Assembly: GCA_951828515.1 (NCBI GenBank) | Contig: OX639992.1 | Location: forward strand, 4,194,217 to 4,258,216 | Reading direction: 5' to 3' | DNA length: 64,000 nucleotides | Origin: an uncultured Poribacteria bacterium | GTDB lineage: Bacteria > Poribacteria > WGA-4E > WGA-3G | Shown: piece by piece, positions 46,972 to 55,702 of the stretch | Numbering within the stretch: position 1 is the first letter of the stretch | How the letters are laid out: each line of letters starts with the position of its first letter | Position numbers and translations under genes: made by a program | The notes under the pieces: generated by a model | Told to the model about the DNA's origin: nothing | Seen by the model: only the letters and a program-made list of their open reading frames with translations | The model's database searches: none

Positions 46972-47013
46972 CTGCTGATTGCTGACCGCTGATTGCCGAC
47001 TGGTATTAAAAAT
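46972..47013. repeat. Dispersed repeat arm just before the VWA gene start
   Basis: TGCTGATTGCTGACCGCTGATTGCCGACTGGTATTAAAAAT then ATG. The repeat forms the translation-initiation region of the next gene, as in front of clpP and rnj. Confidence 0.7.
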
Positions 47014-49854
47014 ATGTTTGATTTCCGAACCCCCCTCTTCCTAATCCTACTCGCTGCAATCCCTGTGCTAATCTTTGTGCAACGCAGAGCGCATCTCAGC
47101 ACAGCGAAGTGGCGAAAGCGAGTGACCTTCTTCCTAAGAGGTGCGGCACTTCTATGTGCAATCCTCGCCTTAGCCAACCTGCACCGGACGCACCAGCAGC
47201 AACGCCTCGCTGTCGTTTTCCTAATTGATACTTCCGAGAGCATTCAGCCCATGCAATACGAAGAGGTATCCAGACAGATAGACGCTGCTGTCGCAAAATT
47301 GAAACCAACTGACCAATTCGGTATCATCGGTTTTGCAAAGGAAACTGTGGTCCTACTCGAAGTCCGGCAGAAGCAAAATCAACCAACAGAAATCGCGCCT
47401 ATGGTCTCCTTGGAAACACTCGCAGAACAAACGATACGGCGAGACGGTACCAATATGCTCATCGCGCTCAAACGGTCAATCGCCTTATTACCAGACAACT
47501 ACCATCGGCGGATTGTTCTATTTAGCGATGGTGTTCACAATGCCGGTGGGGCCCCCCTTAAAGACTATATACCCCTGCTCTCAGCAAGCAAGATCGAAAT
47601 ATTAACGGTCCCTCTCGCTACTCTCAACGATGCGGTTCGGGTAGTACAACTGCAGATGCCTACTCAGGTACGCAAAGGGCAGAGTTTCGAGATCGGGACG
47701 GTGATCGAGACCGATGGGAGTATCCCCACCTTAACTGCTACTCTCTATCGCGGTGGAGCGTCGATTGATACGTATGAATGGACACTGCCAAGCGGTATAC
47801 ATCCTATCTCCTTAACCAAGGAACAGTCTTTAAAAGAAGGAAACCACAGATACACGCTGAGGCTGAACGTAACCGATGAAATCCCTGAAAATAATCAAGG
47901 ACACAAGGTTGTGACGATTCAGGATAAGCCACACGCCTTATACGTAGAGGGAGATTTGGCACACGCTGTGGTTTCCTCAGACCCGGTAGGTGTGGTTTCT
48001 AACCGGGGTCCCCACCCGTTACTGGAAAGGGGCACTGGGCGTCGTGCTGAACTGGAAACTGTCCTTGAGGATAACGGGTTCGTCGTCGAAGCAATATCCC
48101 CTACAGAGATGCCCGCCGAATTGGTGGAACTCCAACGCAGTCATGTCTTGATTCTGAGCAACGTTTCTGCAGAGACGCTTTCATCTGAACAGTTGCAGAA
48201 CATCGAAAATTACGTCCGAGACCTCGGACACGGATTAGTCGTGATTGGTGGCGAACACGCATTCGGGCCCGGAGGCTATACCGATACAGCATTGGAACGC
48301 ACATTACCCGTGGAAATGACACCACGTGAACGCAAAGACACTGTCGCGATTGTTTTTGTGCTCGATACATCGGGGAGTATGGCAAATTACGTTGAGGCAC
48401 GGCAAAAGATTGGACTCGCAATTGAAGGAGTTCGTGCTGGCATCCGTAATTTTGATGAGGGAGATGAGGCTGGAATTCTCGGCTTCAACGTAGATGTTCA
48501 CACTATCTCTGATCTTACATCTGATCACGAGGTACTCCGCCAAACTGTAGGGCGGCTTAAACCTACAGGTGGCACCACGAAGATGACAGATGCTACCAAA
48601 CGAGCCTACGAAATGCTTAAAGCAAACGACGCGAAGCGGAAGCATATTGTTCTCTTATCCGACGGGAAATCTGACGGGGATACATCTGTTTTTCTCGACT
48701 TAGCCAAACAGATTGCTGAGGCACAGGTTGGTATCACGGCAATCGCGATAGGTGATGCAAACAAAGAACTCCTCACGGAGTTCGCAGAGAATGGCGGCGG
48801 GCGTGCTGTTTTCGTGAAAAACATACAACAATTGCCAGCGATTTTAACGGAAGCCGTCCGAGAAACGCAGCGTTACATCGTTCAAGAACCCTTTCAACCC
48901 GTTATCGCTACGACGACTGAATCGATTGTGGCGGGTATAGGAACGCCACCGCCGCTCCATGGGTATGTTGCAACGACTGAAAAAGAGACTACACAGGTGT
49001 TCATCCATTCGCATAAAGACGAACCGATCCTTGCAGGTTGGAATTTTGGCTTGGGGAAAGCGATCGCGTGGACATCAGACGTTAAACCCGCATGGGCAAA
49101 AGCGTGGATTCCGTGGCATAATTTTGGGAAATTTTGGGGGCAAGTTATCAATTGGGTGCTACCCGCGGCAGACGCAGGCTCTGACTTCGATCTCAGGGTA
49201 GCCATGCACCAGGGGGTGGCGGAGGTCAACATTGATACACGAACCTCATCAGAAGCGTCTTATAATGTCCACGTCGTAGGTCCAGATCGCACAAGCGGGA
49301 TCGTTGAAATCCAACAGGTTACACCCACACGTTACAGTGGCACATTTCAGATGCAGGACAGTGGATCGTATATCGTTACTGCTAAGCGTGAAGGCGATAC
49401 GCGTAGAAGCGTCGAAACCCTATCGCTCCCTTATCCGGCAGAATATGCAGAGTTTAGCGTCAACACTGCCTCGTTAAAGATGCTCACAACTGCCACCGCT
49501 GGTATTCACGAACCGACACCCGCACAAATAGCGGCACCGGCGGGGATTCCAATCGAACGACAGGCTTCACTTGCACAAGTACTATTGGGTGTTGCCGCCA
49601 TTCTGTTTGTGTTAGAGATGATCCTTCGGCGTTTCAGCATAACGCACCGTCTTGTAGGAGCGATCTCCGAATCGCGACTCTTCGCTCGATTCCGAGGAAA
49701 ATCCGTGGGCAGTCCCGCAGAGGTCCAAACCGTACACGTACCTATAGACGACACTCTGCCATCAGAGGTCCGCCCCACAGCAGACATAGCATCTTCACAG
49801 TCATCAGAGACTTCAATGACTCGATTATTAGCCGCCAAAAGGCGCGCACATTGA
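47014..49854 (+). CDS. Membrane protein with two VWA domains and a GATase-like domain
   Basis: Two N-terminal helices (FLILLAAIPVLIFV and FFLRGAALLCAILALANL) are followed by VWA domain 1 (VVFLIDTSESIQ, DxSxS metal site), a beta region, a GATase-like segment (HVLILSNVSAETLSSEQLQNIENYVRDLGHGLVVIGGEHAFGPGGY), VWA domain 2 (IVFVLDTSGSMANY), a long extracytoplasmic part (FGLGKAIAWTSDVKPAWAKAW) and one C-terminal helix (LAQVLLGVAAILFVLEMIL) with a cytosolic tail. This layout is common in uncultured and Planctomycete-type genomes; a role in envelope assembly or metal-dependent adhesion is likely, not proven. The ATG at 47014 is preferred over 46993. Repeat sequences are translated at residues about 323-333 and 880-890. 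Confidence 0.85.
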   Translation: MFDFRTPLFLILLAAIPVLIFVQRRAHLSTAKWRKRVTFFLRGAALLCAILALANLHRTHQQQRLAVVFLIDTSESIQPMQYEEVSRQIDAAVAKLKPTDQFGIIGFAKETVVLLEVRQKQNQPTEIAPMVSLETLAEQTIRRDGTNMLIALKRSIALLPDNYHRRIVLFSDGVHNAGGAPLKDYIPLLSASKIEILTVPLATLNDAVRVVQLQMPTQVRKGQSFEIGTVIETDGSIPTLTATLYRGGASIDTYEWTLPSGIHPISLTKEQSLKEGNHRYTLRLNVTDEIPENNQGHKVVTIQDKPHALYVEGDLAHAVVSSDPVGVVSNRGPHPLLERGTGRRAELETVLEDNGFVVEAISPTEMPAELVELQRSHVLILSNVSAETLSSEQLQNIENYVRDLGHGLVVIGGEHAFGPGGYTDTALERTLPVEMTPRERKDTVAIVFVLDTSGSMANYVEARQKIGLAIEGVRAGIRNFDEGDEAGILGFNVDVHTISDLTSDHEVLRQTVGRLKPTGGTTKMTDATKRAYEMLKANDAKRKHIVLLSDGKSDGDTSVFLDLAKQIAEAQVGITAIAIGDANKELLTEFAENGGGRAVFVKNIQQLPAILTEAVRETQRYIVQEPFQPVIATTTESIVAGIGTPPPLHGYVATTEKETTQVFIHSHKDEPILAGWNFGLGKAIAWTSDVKPAWAKAWIPWHNFGKFWGQVINWVLPAADAGSDFDLRVAMHQGVAEVNIDTRTSSEASYNVHVVGPDRTSGIVEIQQVTPTRYSGTFQMQDSGSYIVTAKREGDTRRSVETLSLPYPAEYAEFSVNTASLKMLTTATAGIHEPTPAQIAAPAGIPIERQASLAQVLLGVAAILFVLEMILRRFSITHRLVGAISESRLFARFRGKSVGSPAEVQTVHVPIDDTLPSEVRPTADIASSQSSETSMTRLLAAKRRAH
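47981..48013. repeat. In-frame GGTAGGTGTGGTTTCTAACCG repeat in the VWA gene
   Basis: ACCCGGTAGGTGTGGTTTCTAACCGGGGTCCCC resembles the intergenic palindrome at 58810-58847 (ACCCGGTAGGTGCGGTTTCCTAACCGCACC). It codes for DPVGVVSNRGP. The GGTT/AACC part of the stem is kept, the ends have diverged. Confidence 0.7.
49651..49681. repeat. Possible in-frame TTGTAGGAGCGATCTCCGAATCGCGACT repeat in the VWA gene
   Basis: CTTGTAGGAGCGATCTCCGAATCGCGACTC contains CGAT-loop-ATCG and resembles the GTAGGAGGTCGCGATCAGAA element at 63483-63502. It codes for LVGAISESRL in the cytosolic tail. Similarity between two copies is limited, so this is tentative. Confidence 0.45.
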
Positions 49855-49895
49855 TGCTGCGCGGTCAGTGTGCCTTGTTTTTGTTATGGGGCGAA

Positions 49896-50761
49896 CTATT
49901 GAGACGTAGGTTGCGGTGAACTGAATTGAGTCTCTTTGAATAAAAGACGTTGGGGTGAGTTAATATTCTCTTGTGCCAATTGATAATACTGAGGCAAAAT
50001 TTCAATGCCAGCGGAATTCCTAAACAACGTTTGAGCGACCTGACACGTCGTGCCAGCACCTGCAAAGGGATCAAGCACCCAATCATTTTTTTTCGTAAAC
50101 AGCTTGATAAACCATTCGGGTAGTGCTTTGGGAAAAACGGCACTGTGCTTCCGATTTCCAGTCTCTGTTGCTAAGTGCAAAACATTCGTTGGGTATGCCA
50201 TCTTTCTATCTAACCAATTGGAAACATTCTTACCAAACCCACTCCCTACTTTCGATGTGTCTCGGTTTTGATCTGTCTCACTGAGATTTTTTAACCTTTT
50301 TTCCGCCCAATCTCCCATCGGGACCATAACTTCCTCTTGGTACATATTAAACTTTCTACTTTTATTAAACTGCAGGCATCTTTCCCAAGCGTCCCTAAAT
50401 CGGTTCGGCCACTTGCCCGGATAGCAGTTTTTTTGTGCCAGACAAATTCTTCTGTCCACAACCACCCCTGTTTTTTCATCTCAAGTATCAACTCGATAAC
50501 ATAAGTATGTCGTTCCCCGTCAACAGCCTGTTCTTTGATGTTCAGAATGAATGTACCAGATGGCTTGAGGACTCTCAAAAATTCTTCAGCGCGAGGCATA
50601 AACCAGTTGACATATTCATCTGGGCTGATTCCGCCATACGTTTTAGATCGACGGTCAGCATACGGCGGAGAGGTTATAATCAGGTCGAATGAATTGGGGT
50701 CAAAATTGGCGAGTATCTCTAAGCAATCTCCGAGATAAAGGTCTGTTTTTATTTTTCCCAT
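49896..50761 (-). pseudogene. DNA methyltransferase (beta-class, TSPPY) broken by a frameshift
   Basis: The first part (from the ATG at 50761, MGKIKTDLYLGDCLEIL) has the catalytic motif ITSPPYADRRS and FLRVLKPSGTFILNIKE. The second part, in another frame, has PGKWPNRFRDAWERCLQF and the AdoMet motif DWVLDPFAGAGTT, then NSAGIEILPQYYQLAQENI. The order catalytic motif then FxGxG marks a beta-class N4-cytosine or N6-adenine methyltransferase. The frames join at a run of seven A on the minus strand (50428-50434): one more A would give …FVWHKKNCYPGKW… uninterrupted. It is therefore either a slippage-prone (phase-variable) gene, a recent pseudogene or a base-calling error. No restriction enzyme gene is adjacent. 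Confidence 0.82.
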
Positions 50762-50980
50762 CCAATGATCTGCCTTTATATGAATAGTTATGAAAATGGT
50801 ACCACACTTAGGGAAAAAAATCAACCGAAAAGGTTAGCACCCACGCGCTACATCACGTAGAAATATCAACTGCCAGATGGATGTATAGGATAGGTAGGGT
50901 AAAGGAAGAAAAGGTATCACTATCGAGGCAGATAGAAGTGAAGTTTCCGATAAGTTGCAGTATAGATATTATAGTGAAAC

Positions 50981-51010
50981 CCAACACCTCAATCCAAGTT
51001 GAAGTGTTGG
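50981..51010. repeat. Inverted repeat
   Basis: CCAACACCTCAA-TCCAAG-TTGAAGTGTTGG, twelve pairs with one mismatch, flanked by GTGAAAC and ATTTAC that extend the pairing. It lies in the 300-base spacer between the methyltransferase start and the phoX stop, which otherwise holds no credible gene. It is 60 bases beyond the phoX stop and could end that transcript. Confidence 0.55.
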
Positions 51011-51068
51011 ATTTACTCATTCTGGAAGGCTTCTATCAAATGAAACAGCCAAAAGCGACGCGTTAGCG

Positions 51069-52562
51069 TTATGATAGGGATCGCTGCCGAATTTCGTGCC
51101 AAGGACCGGTAATTGCCAACGTAATTCCGGGGCTCTGGATGTTCACAAAAAGTGTTGTGCCGTCAGGCGAGAAGGTCGCACCCGCAAGTTCAGAGATATT
51201 GCCAGCGTTTCGAGCAAACCTATAAAGATGTCCTTCAGGCGTTATCCCGATCAGAAACTCCTCTTCTGGACCATCTTCGCAGATAATCAGATCGCCCCAC
51301 GGGGTGACAGTCAGGTTATCGGCGTTTTCCATGAGATTCCTATCATTGGGTTCGACGAAAAGTTGGAGGGTGCCGGGCTCTTGTGCCTCGCGGCTTGTGC
51401 CTTCATGAGGACTCGGCATGTATTTCCATATCTGCCCTTTGTACGCAATACCGCCATTCGTGCAGGCAATATAGAATTCTCCGTGTTCTTGATTACTGCC
51501 GTACCAAATCCCTTCTCCGCGTGCGAACTTTGCTGCATCTTTGCCTTCAGCACCCTGTATGCGGAGATCGTCGTCTGGCGATTCCACGTTCTCAATGTCC
51601 ACCCATTCGACTGCGAATGTTTCTCCGACTGGGATTGGGTCGTAGGTCCATGGGAAAATCTTCTGCATCCGACTTTGCCAGTTTCGGGTATCCGCGCTCT
51701 TCGTATCTCGAATTTTCAGTGCCTGAAGTTTGCCACCCGCCGCGAGTTCACCCTGCGTTTCTGGGATAAACCGATAGATTAAACTATCGCCTCTGTCTTC
51801 CGTTTGATAGACAATCCCAGTTTTGGGATCAACAGCGACTGCCTCATGATTGAAACGTCCCATTGCCTTCAACGGGATCGGATCCGCCAATCCTATGTCA
51901 GCGGAGGCAGGCACTTCAAAATTGTACCCATGGTCCACCTCGTACGTTTCCTCTGCCTTCTGCATGGTTTCTTCACAGGTTATCCATGTGTTCCAAGGGG
52001 TTAAACCGCCAGCACAATTCCGGATTGTCCCGACTAAACTGAGAAAGTGTTTCTCCAGCGTTTGTGTTCGCGTGTCATAGACGAGCGTCGTCGTCCCACC
52101 GATACAAGGTAATTCACCGGATCCAGCGTCGTATACATTGCCGATGGCGGCACGTTCCAGTTTCTCATTATTCCATCCAAAAGGTCCGACGTTTTTGGAC
52201 GGGGCGGTCAATTCGTGATTTCGGACGAGGAGAGTCTTGCCGTTAGGACCTGGATAAGCCGCCATACCATCGTGTCCACCCGGCACCCACAGTCCGTCGT
52301 CCATGATTTCACCTGTTCTCGAGAAGGCATGGACGGTGAATCCTTCGGGGAGGTCAAGGAGACGATTTGGACTCGGCGCATACTCAAAGGGCGGTTCAGG
52401 TCTGAAGCCCGGTACATTTTGAATCAAGGCTCGACTACACCCTAAAAATCCGAGACTGACTGCTGCAGATGCAGCCGAGAGTGTGCCATAACGTAGAAAT
52501 TGTCGTCGAGATAATTTATTTCTGCGCTGCTTGCGAGCAGAAACTTGCTGTGTAGAAGTCAT
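51069..52562 (-). CDS. PhoX-family (DUF839) Tat-exported lipoprotein phosphatase
   Basis: The N-terminus has a twin-arginine signal (SRRQFLRYG) followed by a hydrophobic stretch and a lipobox-like FLGC, so export through Tat and lipid anchoring are likely. The body matches DUF839/PhoX: AAYPGPNGKTLLVRNHELT, RNCAGGLTPWNTWITCEET, GRFNHEAVAVDPKTGIVYQTEDRGDSLIYRFIPE, ICEDGPEEEFLIGITPEG and AGATFSPDGTTLFVNIQSPGITLAITGPW. PhoX is a calcium- and iron-dependent alkaline phosphatase for phosphate scavenging. The ATG at 52562 follows GGTGAGG; a GTG at 52577 overlaps that site and is rejected. No Pho box was identified. Confidence 0.9.
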   Translation of the reverse strand: MTSTQQVSARKQRRNKLSRRQFLRYGTLSAASAAVSLGFLGCSRALIQNVPGFRPEPPFEYAPSPNRLLDLPEGFTVHAFSRTGEIMDDGLWVPGGHDGMAAYPGPNGKTLLVRNHELTAPSKNVGPFGWNNEKLERAAIGNVYDAGSGELPCIGGTTTLVYDTRTQTLEKHFLSLVGTIRNCAGGLTPWNTWITCEETMQKAEETYEVDHGYNFEVPASADIGLADPIPLKAMGRFNHEAVAVDPKTGIVYQTEDRGDSLIYRFIPETQGELAAGGKLQALKIRDTKSADTRNWQSRMQKIFPWTYDPIPVGETFAVEWVDIENVESPDDDLRIQGAEGKDAAKFARGEGIWYGSNQEHGEFYIACTNGGIAYKGQIWKYMPSPHEGTSREAQEPGTLQLFVEPNDRNLMENADNLTVTPWGDLIICEDGPEEEFLIGITPEGHLYRFARNAGNISELAGATFSPDGTTLFVNIQSPGITLAITGPWHEIRQRSLS

Positions 52563-52756
52563 AAAGTGCCTCACCAAGCGTTAAAACAGTAATACAGGTC
52601 CTTGTGTAGTAGGTGGAATATTTTCATCTGTCTAATAAAGTATCACTTTAATATTCTACAATACTTTTGATTTTTTTTCAAAAGATTATGACAAATCATC
52701 AACTGCTTCGTTTTTTCACTGAGACGTGTTTATAGAAACCTCTGAGAATAGCCCGC

Positions 52757-52785
52757 TTGACAATACAGCGAAGTTGTGTTAAAAT
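52757..52785 (+). promoter_or_regulatory. Sigma-70-type promoter for leuS
   Basis: TTGACA (52757-52762), 17 bases, TAAAAT (52780-52785). Transcription would begin near 52792, leaving a leader of about 210 bases before leuS. Confidence 0.8.
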
Positions 52786-52791
52786 TTATTC

Positions 52792-53000
52792 TTAATAAAG
52801 TGCTATGAACAAGATAAAAAATGGAGAACAGAAACCTTACACGGGTCCGAAGCGGACGCGGATTCACCGAAAACCTGCCCGAAACATTTTAACCATCTAC
52901 TCGTGCATTTAGATATTGTATCAGAGACGAGTAGATGGTTAACCGTAAGCCTCTATAGGCTTGCGCAAGGAGGGCAGTCCAGGAGGTCGTAATTTAAAAT
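52792..53000 (+). promoter_or_regulatory. Structured leader of leuS
   Basis: Contains a 16-base-pair stem TTAACCATCTACTCGT/ACGAGTAGATGGTTAA (52889-52904 with 52927-52942) and directly after it CGTAAGCCT-CTAT-AGGCTTGCG (52944-52965), plus a short GTCCG/CGGAC hairpin at 52845-52857. A possible 35-codon frame (ATG 52805 to TAG 52910) ends in the loop of the large stem but holds only one Leu codon. No T-box AGGGTGGNACCGCG sequence is seen. The remaining upstream spacer (52563-52756) is AT-rich with no gene. Confidence 0.6.
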
Positions 53001-55556
53001 ATGGAGAACCATCCTTACGCCCCGGCAGAAATAGAACCCTATTGGCAAGCCGAGTGGCAAGAAAAATCAGCATTTAAAATCCCAAACGATATCGAGACAC
53101 TTAAGACTAAGCCCAAATTTTATGTGCTTGGAATGTTTCCCTATACCTCAGGTGCCGGACTGCACGTCGGGCACGCGAAGAACTATGTACCGTCCGATGT
53201 ATTTGCTAATTTTCGGAGGATGCAGGGGTACCACGTCATGCACCCGATGGGATGGGATGCTTTCGGACTTCCGACCGAACGGACAGCCGTGCGTGAAAAC
53301 GAACATCCGGCACACATTACAGAACGGAATACAGAAACCTTTCAGCAACAGATGCAACGCATCGGCTTCTCTTACGACTGGTCCCGTAAAATTGATACCT
53401 CTGTCCCAGAATATTATAGGTGGACGCAATGGATTTTCCTCCGACTCTATGAAAAAGGTTTGGCATATCTCGCGGATGTACCCGTCAACTGGTGTCCAGC
53501 GTTAGGCACCGTCCTCTCAAACGAAGAGGTAAAGGACGGAAAGTATGTTGAAACGGGAGATCCGGTGGAGCGCCGTCTGATGCGGCAATGGATGCTTAAA
53601 ATTACTGCCTATGCGGACCGACTGCTGGAAGACTTGGATGTATTGGACTGGCCCGAGGGTCTCAAGGAGATGCAACGGAACTGGATCGGTAAATCGGAAG
53701 GCGCAGACATCACTTTCAAGATTAAGGAGAGTGATAAGACGTTCACCGTTTTCACAACGCGTCCTGACACACTCTTCGGCGCAACCTATTGTGTATTGGC
53801 ACCTGAACATCCACTCGTTTCCGAGATAGCACACCCTGATGCTGCATCTGCTGTTAATGCTTATGTAAAAGAAGCCATCAACAAATCCGATCTCCAACGG
53901 ACAGACCTCGCCACAGAGAAAACTGGCGTTTTCACGGGTGCCTACGCGATCAACCCGTGCAACAACGCGCCTATCCCGATCTGGGTTGCAGACTACGTCC
54001 TGATGACGTACGGCACGGGTGCCATCATGGCTGTTCCCGGACACGATGAACGCGACCATGAATTTGCGTCAGCTTTCGGTATTCCCATCGTCGAAGTTAT
54101 TAGCGGAGGCGAAAAACCGATAGAAGAAGCCCCTTTTGAAGGAGACGGTGTTTGCGTCAATTCCGACTTTCTCAACGGCTTGCGCGTTGCTGATGCGAAG
54201 GAGAGGATGATCGCATGGCTCGAAAGTGAGGAGAGAGGCACGCGTCAAGTTCAATACCGTTTACGGGATTGGCTCTTCTCGCGGCAACGCTATTGGGGTG
54301 AACCCTTCCCGCTTGCGCATCTTGAGGACGGCACTATTGTTCAACTACCAGACGAGGAATTGCCTGTTGAACTACCGCTTATTGATGCTTATAAGCCGAC
54401 AGAGGATGGCAAACCGCCACTCGCCCGCGCAGACGCAAACTGGTTGAAAGTGACGCTACCCGATGGTCAAACAGCGACCCGAGAAACGAACATCATGCCA
54501 CAATGGGCAGGCTCCTGCTGGTATTACCTCCGGTTCCTTGATGCACACAATACCGAGGTACCTTTTGATCCTGAACTTGAACGCTACTGGATGCCGGTTG
54601 ATTCCTACATGGGAGGTGCTGAGCACGCCGTTTTGCATCTGCTCTACGCACGTTTTTGGCATAAGGTGCTTTACGACTGTGGATTAGTCTCTACAAAAGA
54701 GCCGTTCCAAGGGCTACTCAACCAAGGGACGATCCTCGCGCAATCTTACCAAGATGCGAAGGGCAAATACTACTATCCGCACGAAGCCGAGGAAAAAGAT
54801 GGTGAATTCGTTGCGAAAGCTTCTGGTGTGTCCCTCCAAACGCAGATAGAGAAGATGTCCAAATCCCGCTTTAATGTCATCAACTCGGACGATGTAATTG
54901 ATAATTACGGCGCGGATTCCCTGCGCCTTTACCTACTGTTTATCGGTCCATTCACAGCCAGCACACCGTGGCAGGATGCCGGTGTAGAGGGAGTCTACCG
55001 GTTCCTTCAACGCGTCTGGAGGCTTGTGATTGACGAAGACAGCGGCGAACTCAGTGAAAAGTTAACCGATGCTGCTGGCACAACGGAATCCGAACTTTGG
55101 CGGGAACTTCATAAGACCATCAAGCAGGTAACCGAAGACACGGAGTCCATTGACAAAATGAATACGGCGATTAGCCAGATGATGATTTTCGTTAACACTG
55201 CTACGCAAGCGAAATCGTTACCCAAGGAGATTTTGAAAATTTTCCTGCATCTGCTCTCCCCTTATGCACCGCATATCGCGCAGGAATTGTGGCATCGTCT
55301 CGGCGAAACTGGGTTCATCGCGCTTTCACAGTGGCCCACACACGATGAGGCTGTACTCACAAGTGCCACCGTAACCATTATTGCCCAAGTCAATGGAAAA
55401 CTCCGCAACCGGCTTGAACTTCCTGCCGATGCGACTGAGAAAGAGATCGAGGAAGCCGCACTCGCAGATGAGCGGGTTCAGCGGTTCATTGAAGGAAAGC
55501 CGATTCGGAAGGTCATCGTCGTGTCGAAACGTAACCTTATCAATATAGTTGTTTAA
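53001..55556 (+). CDS. leuS: Leucyl-tRNA synthetase
   Basis: Class Ia synthetase charging tRNA-Leu. The HIGH motif is HVGH (residues 55-58), KMSKS is present as KMSKSRFNV (about 619), the CP1 editing domain is seen (FTTRPDTLFGATYCVLAPEHPLV; TGTGAIMAVPGHDERD), and a C-terminal tRNA-binding part closes with VNGKLRNRLELPADATEKEIEEAALADERVQRFIEGKPIRKVIVV. The length of 851 is normal for the bacterial single-chain form. A strong promoter and a structured leader lie upstream. Confidence 0.98.
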   Translation: MENHPYAPAEIEPYWQAEWQEKSAFKIPNDIETLKTKPKFYVLGMFPYTSGAGLHVGHAKNYVPSDVFANFRRMQGYHVMHPMGWDAFGLPTERTAVRENEHPAHITERNTETFQQQMQRIGFSYDWSRKIDTSVPEYYRWTQWIFLRLYEKGLAYLADVPVNWCPALGTVLSNEEVKDGKYVETGDPVERRLMRQWMLKITAYADRLLEDLDVLDWPEGLKEMQRNWIGKSEGADITFKIKESDKTFTVFTTRPDTLFGATYCVLAPEHPLVSEIAHPDAASAVNAYVKEAINKSDLQRTDLATEKTGVFTGAYAINPCNNAPIPIWVADYVLMTYGTGAIMAVPGHDERDHEFASAFGIPIVEVISGGEKPIEEAPFEGDGVCVNSDFLNGLRVADAKERMIAWLESEERGTRQVQYRLRDWLFSRQRYWGEPFPLAHLEDGTIVQLPDEELPVELPLIDAYKPTEDGKPPLARADANWLKVTLPDGQTATRETNIMPQWAGSCWYYLRFLDAHNTEVPFDPELERYWMPVDSYMGGAEHAVLHLLYARFWHKVLYDCGLVSTKEPFQGLLNQGTILAQSYQDAKGKYYYPHEAEEKDGEFVAKASGVSLQTQIEKMSKSRFNVINSDDVIDNYGADSLRLYLLFIGPFTASTPWQDAGVEGVYRFLQRVWRLVIDEDSGELSEKLTDAAGTTESELWRELHKTIKQVTEDTESIDKMNTAISQMMIFVNTATQAKSLPKEILKIFLHLLSPYAPHIAQELWHRLGETGFIALSQWPTHDEAVLTSATVTIIAQVNGKLRNRLELPADATEKEIEEAALADERVQRFIEGKPIRKVIVVSKRNLINIVV

Positions 55557-55569
55557 TAATTATCAACAG

Positions 55570-55702
55570 GAATGGTTTTGGGCTGTCGACTTTTGGCTTT
55601 CAGTTAAGAGGTGTTTTTGCTTGGGTGTTTCCCTCGTTTAACAAAGGTTCCTCTTGGCACTGACTGCTGATGGAAACCGATGGCTGACGGCTACTAAAAA
55701 AT
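55570..55702. repeat. Dispersed repeat forming the leader of the RNase J gene
   Basis: Starts AATGGTTTTGGGCTGTCGAC, then CAGTTAAGAGG-long loop-CCTCTTGGCACTGACTGCTGATGG and ends ACGGCTACTAAAAAAT before the ATG. The loop section AAGAGGTGTTTTTG…GGGTGTTTCCC…TCGTTTAA also occurs at 1227-1260. Confidence 0.8.

Noticed and set aside
50881-51066. Small plus-strand gene of 61 codons before phoX
   Set aside because: It runs through an inverted repeat, lacks a ribosome-binding site and has no recognisable domain.
52792-53000. T-box riboswitch or Leu attenuator for leuS
   Set aside because: No T-box consensus, no Leu-codon-rich leader peptide and no terminator with a T-run were found.
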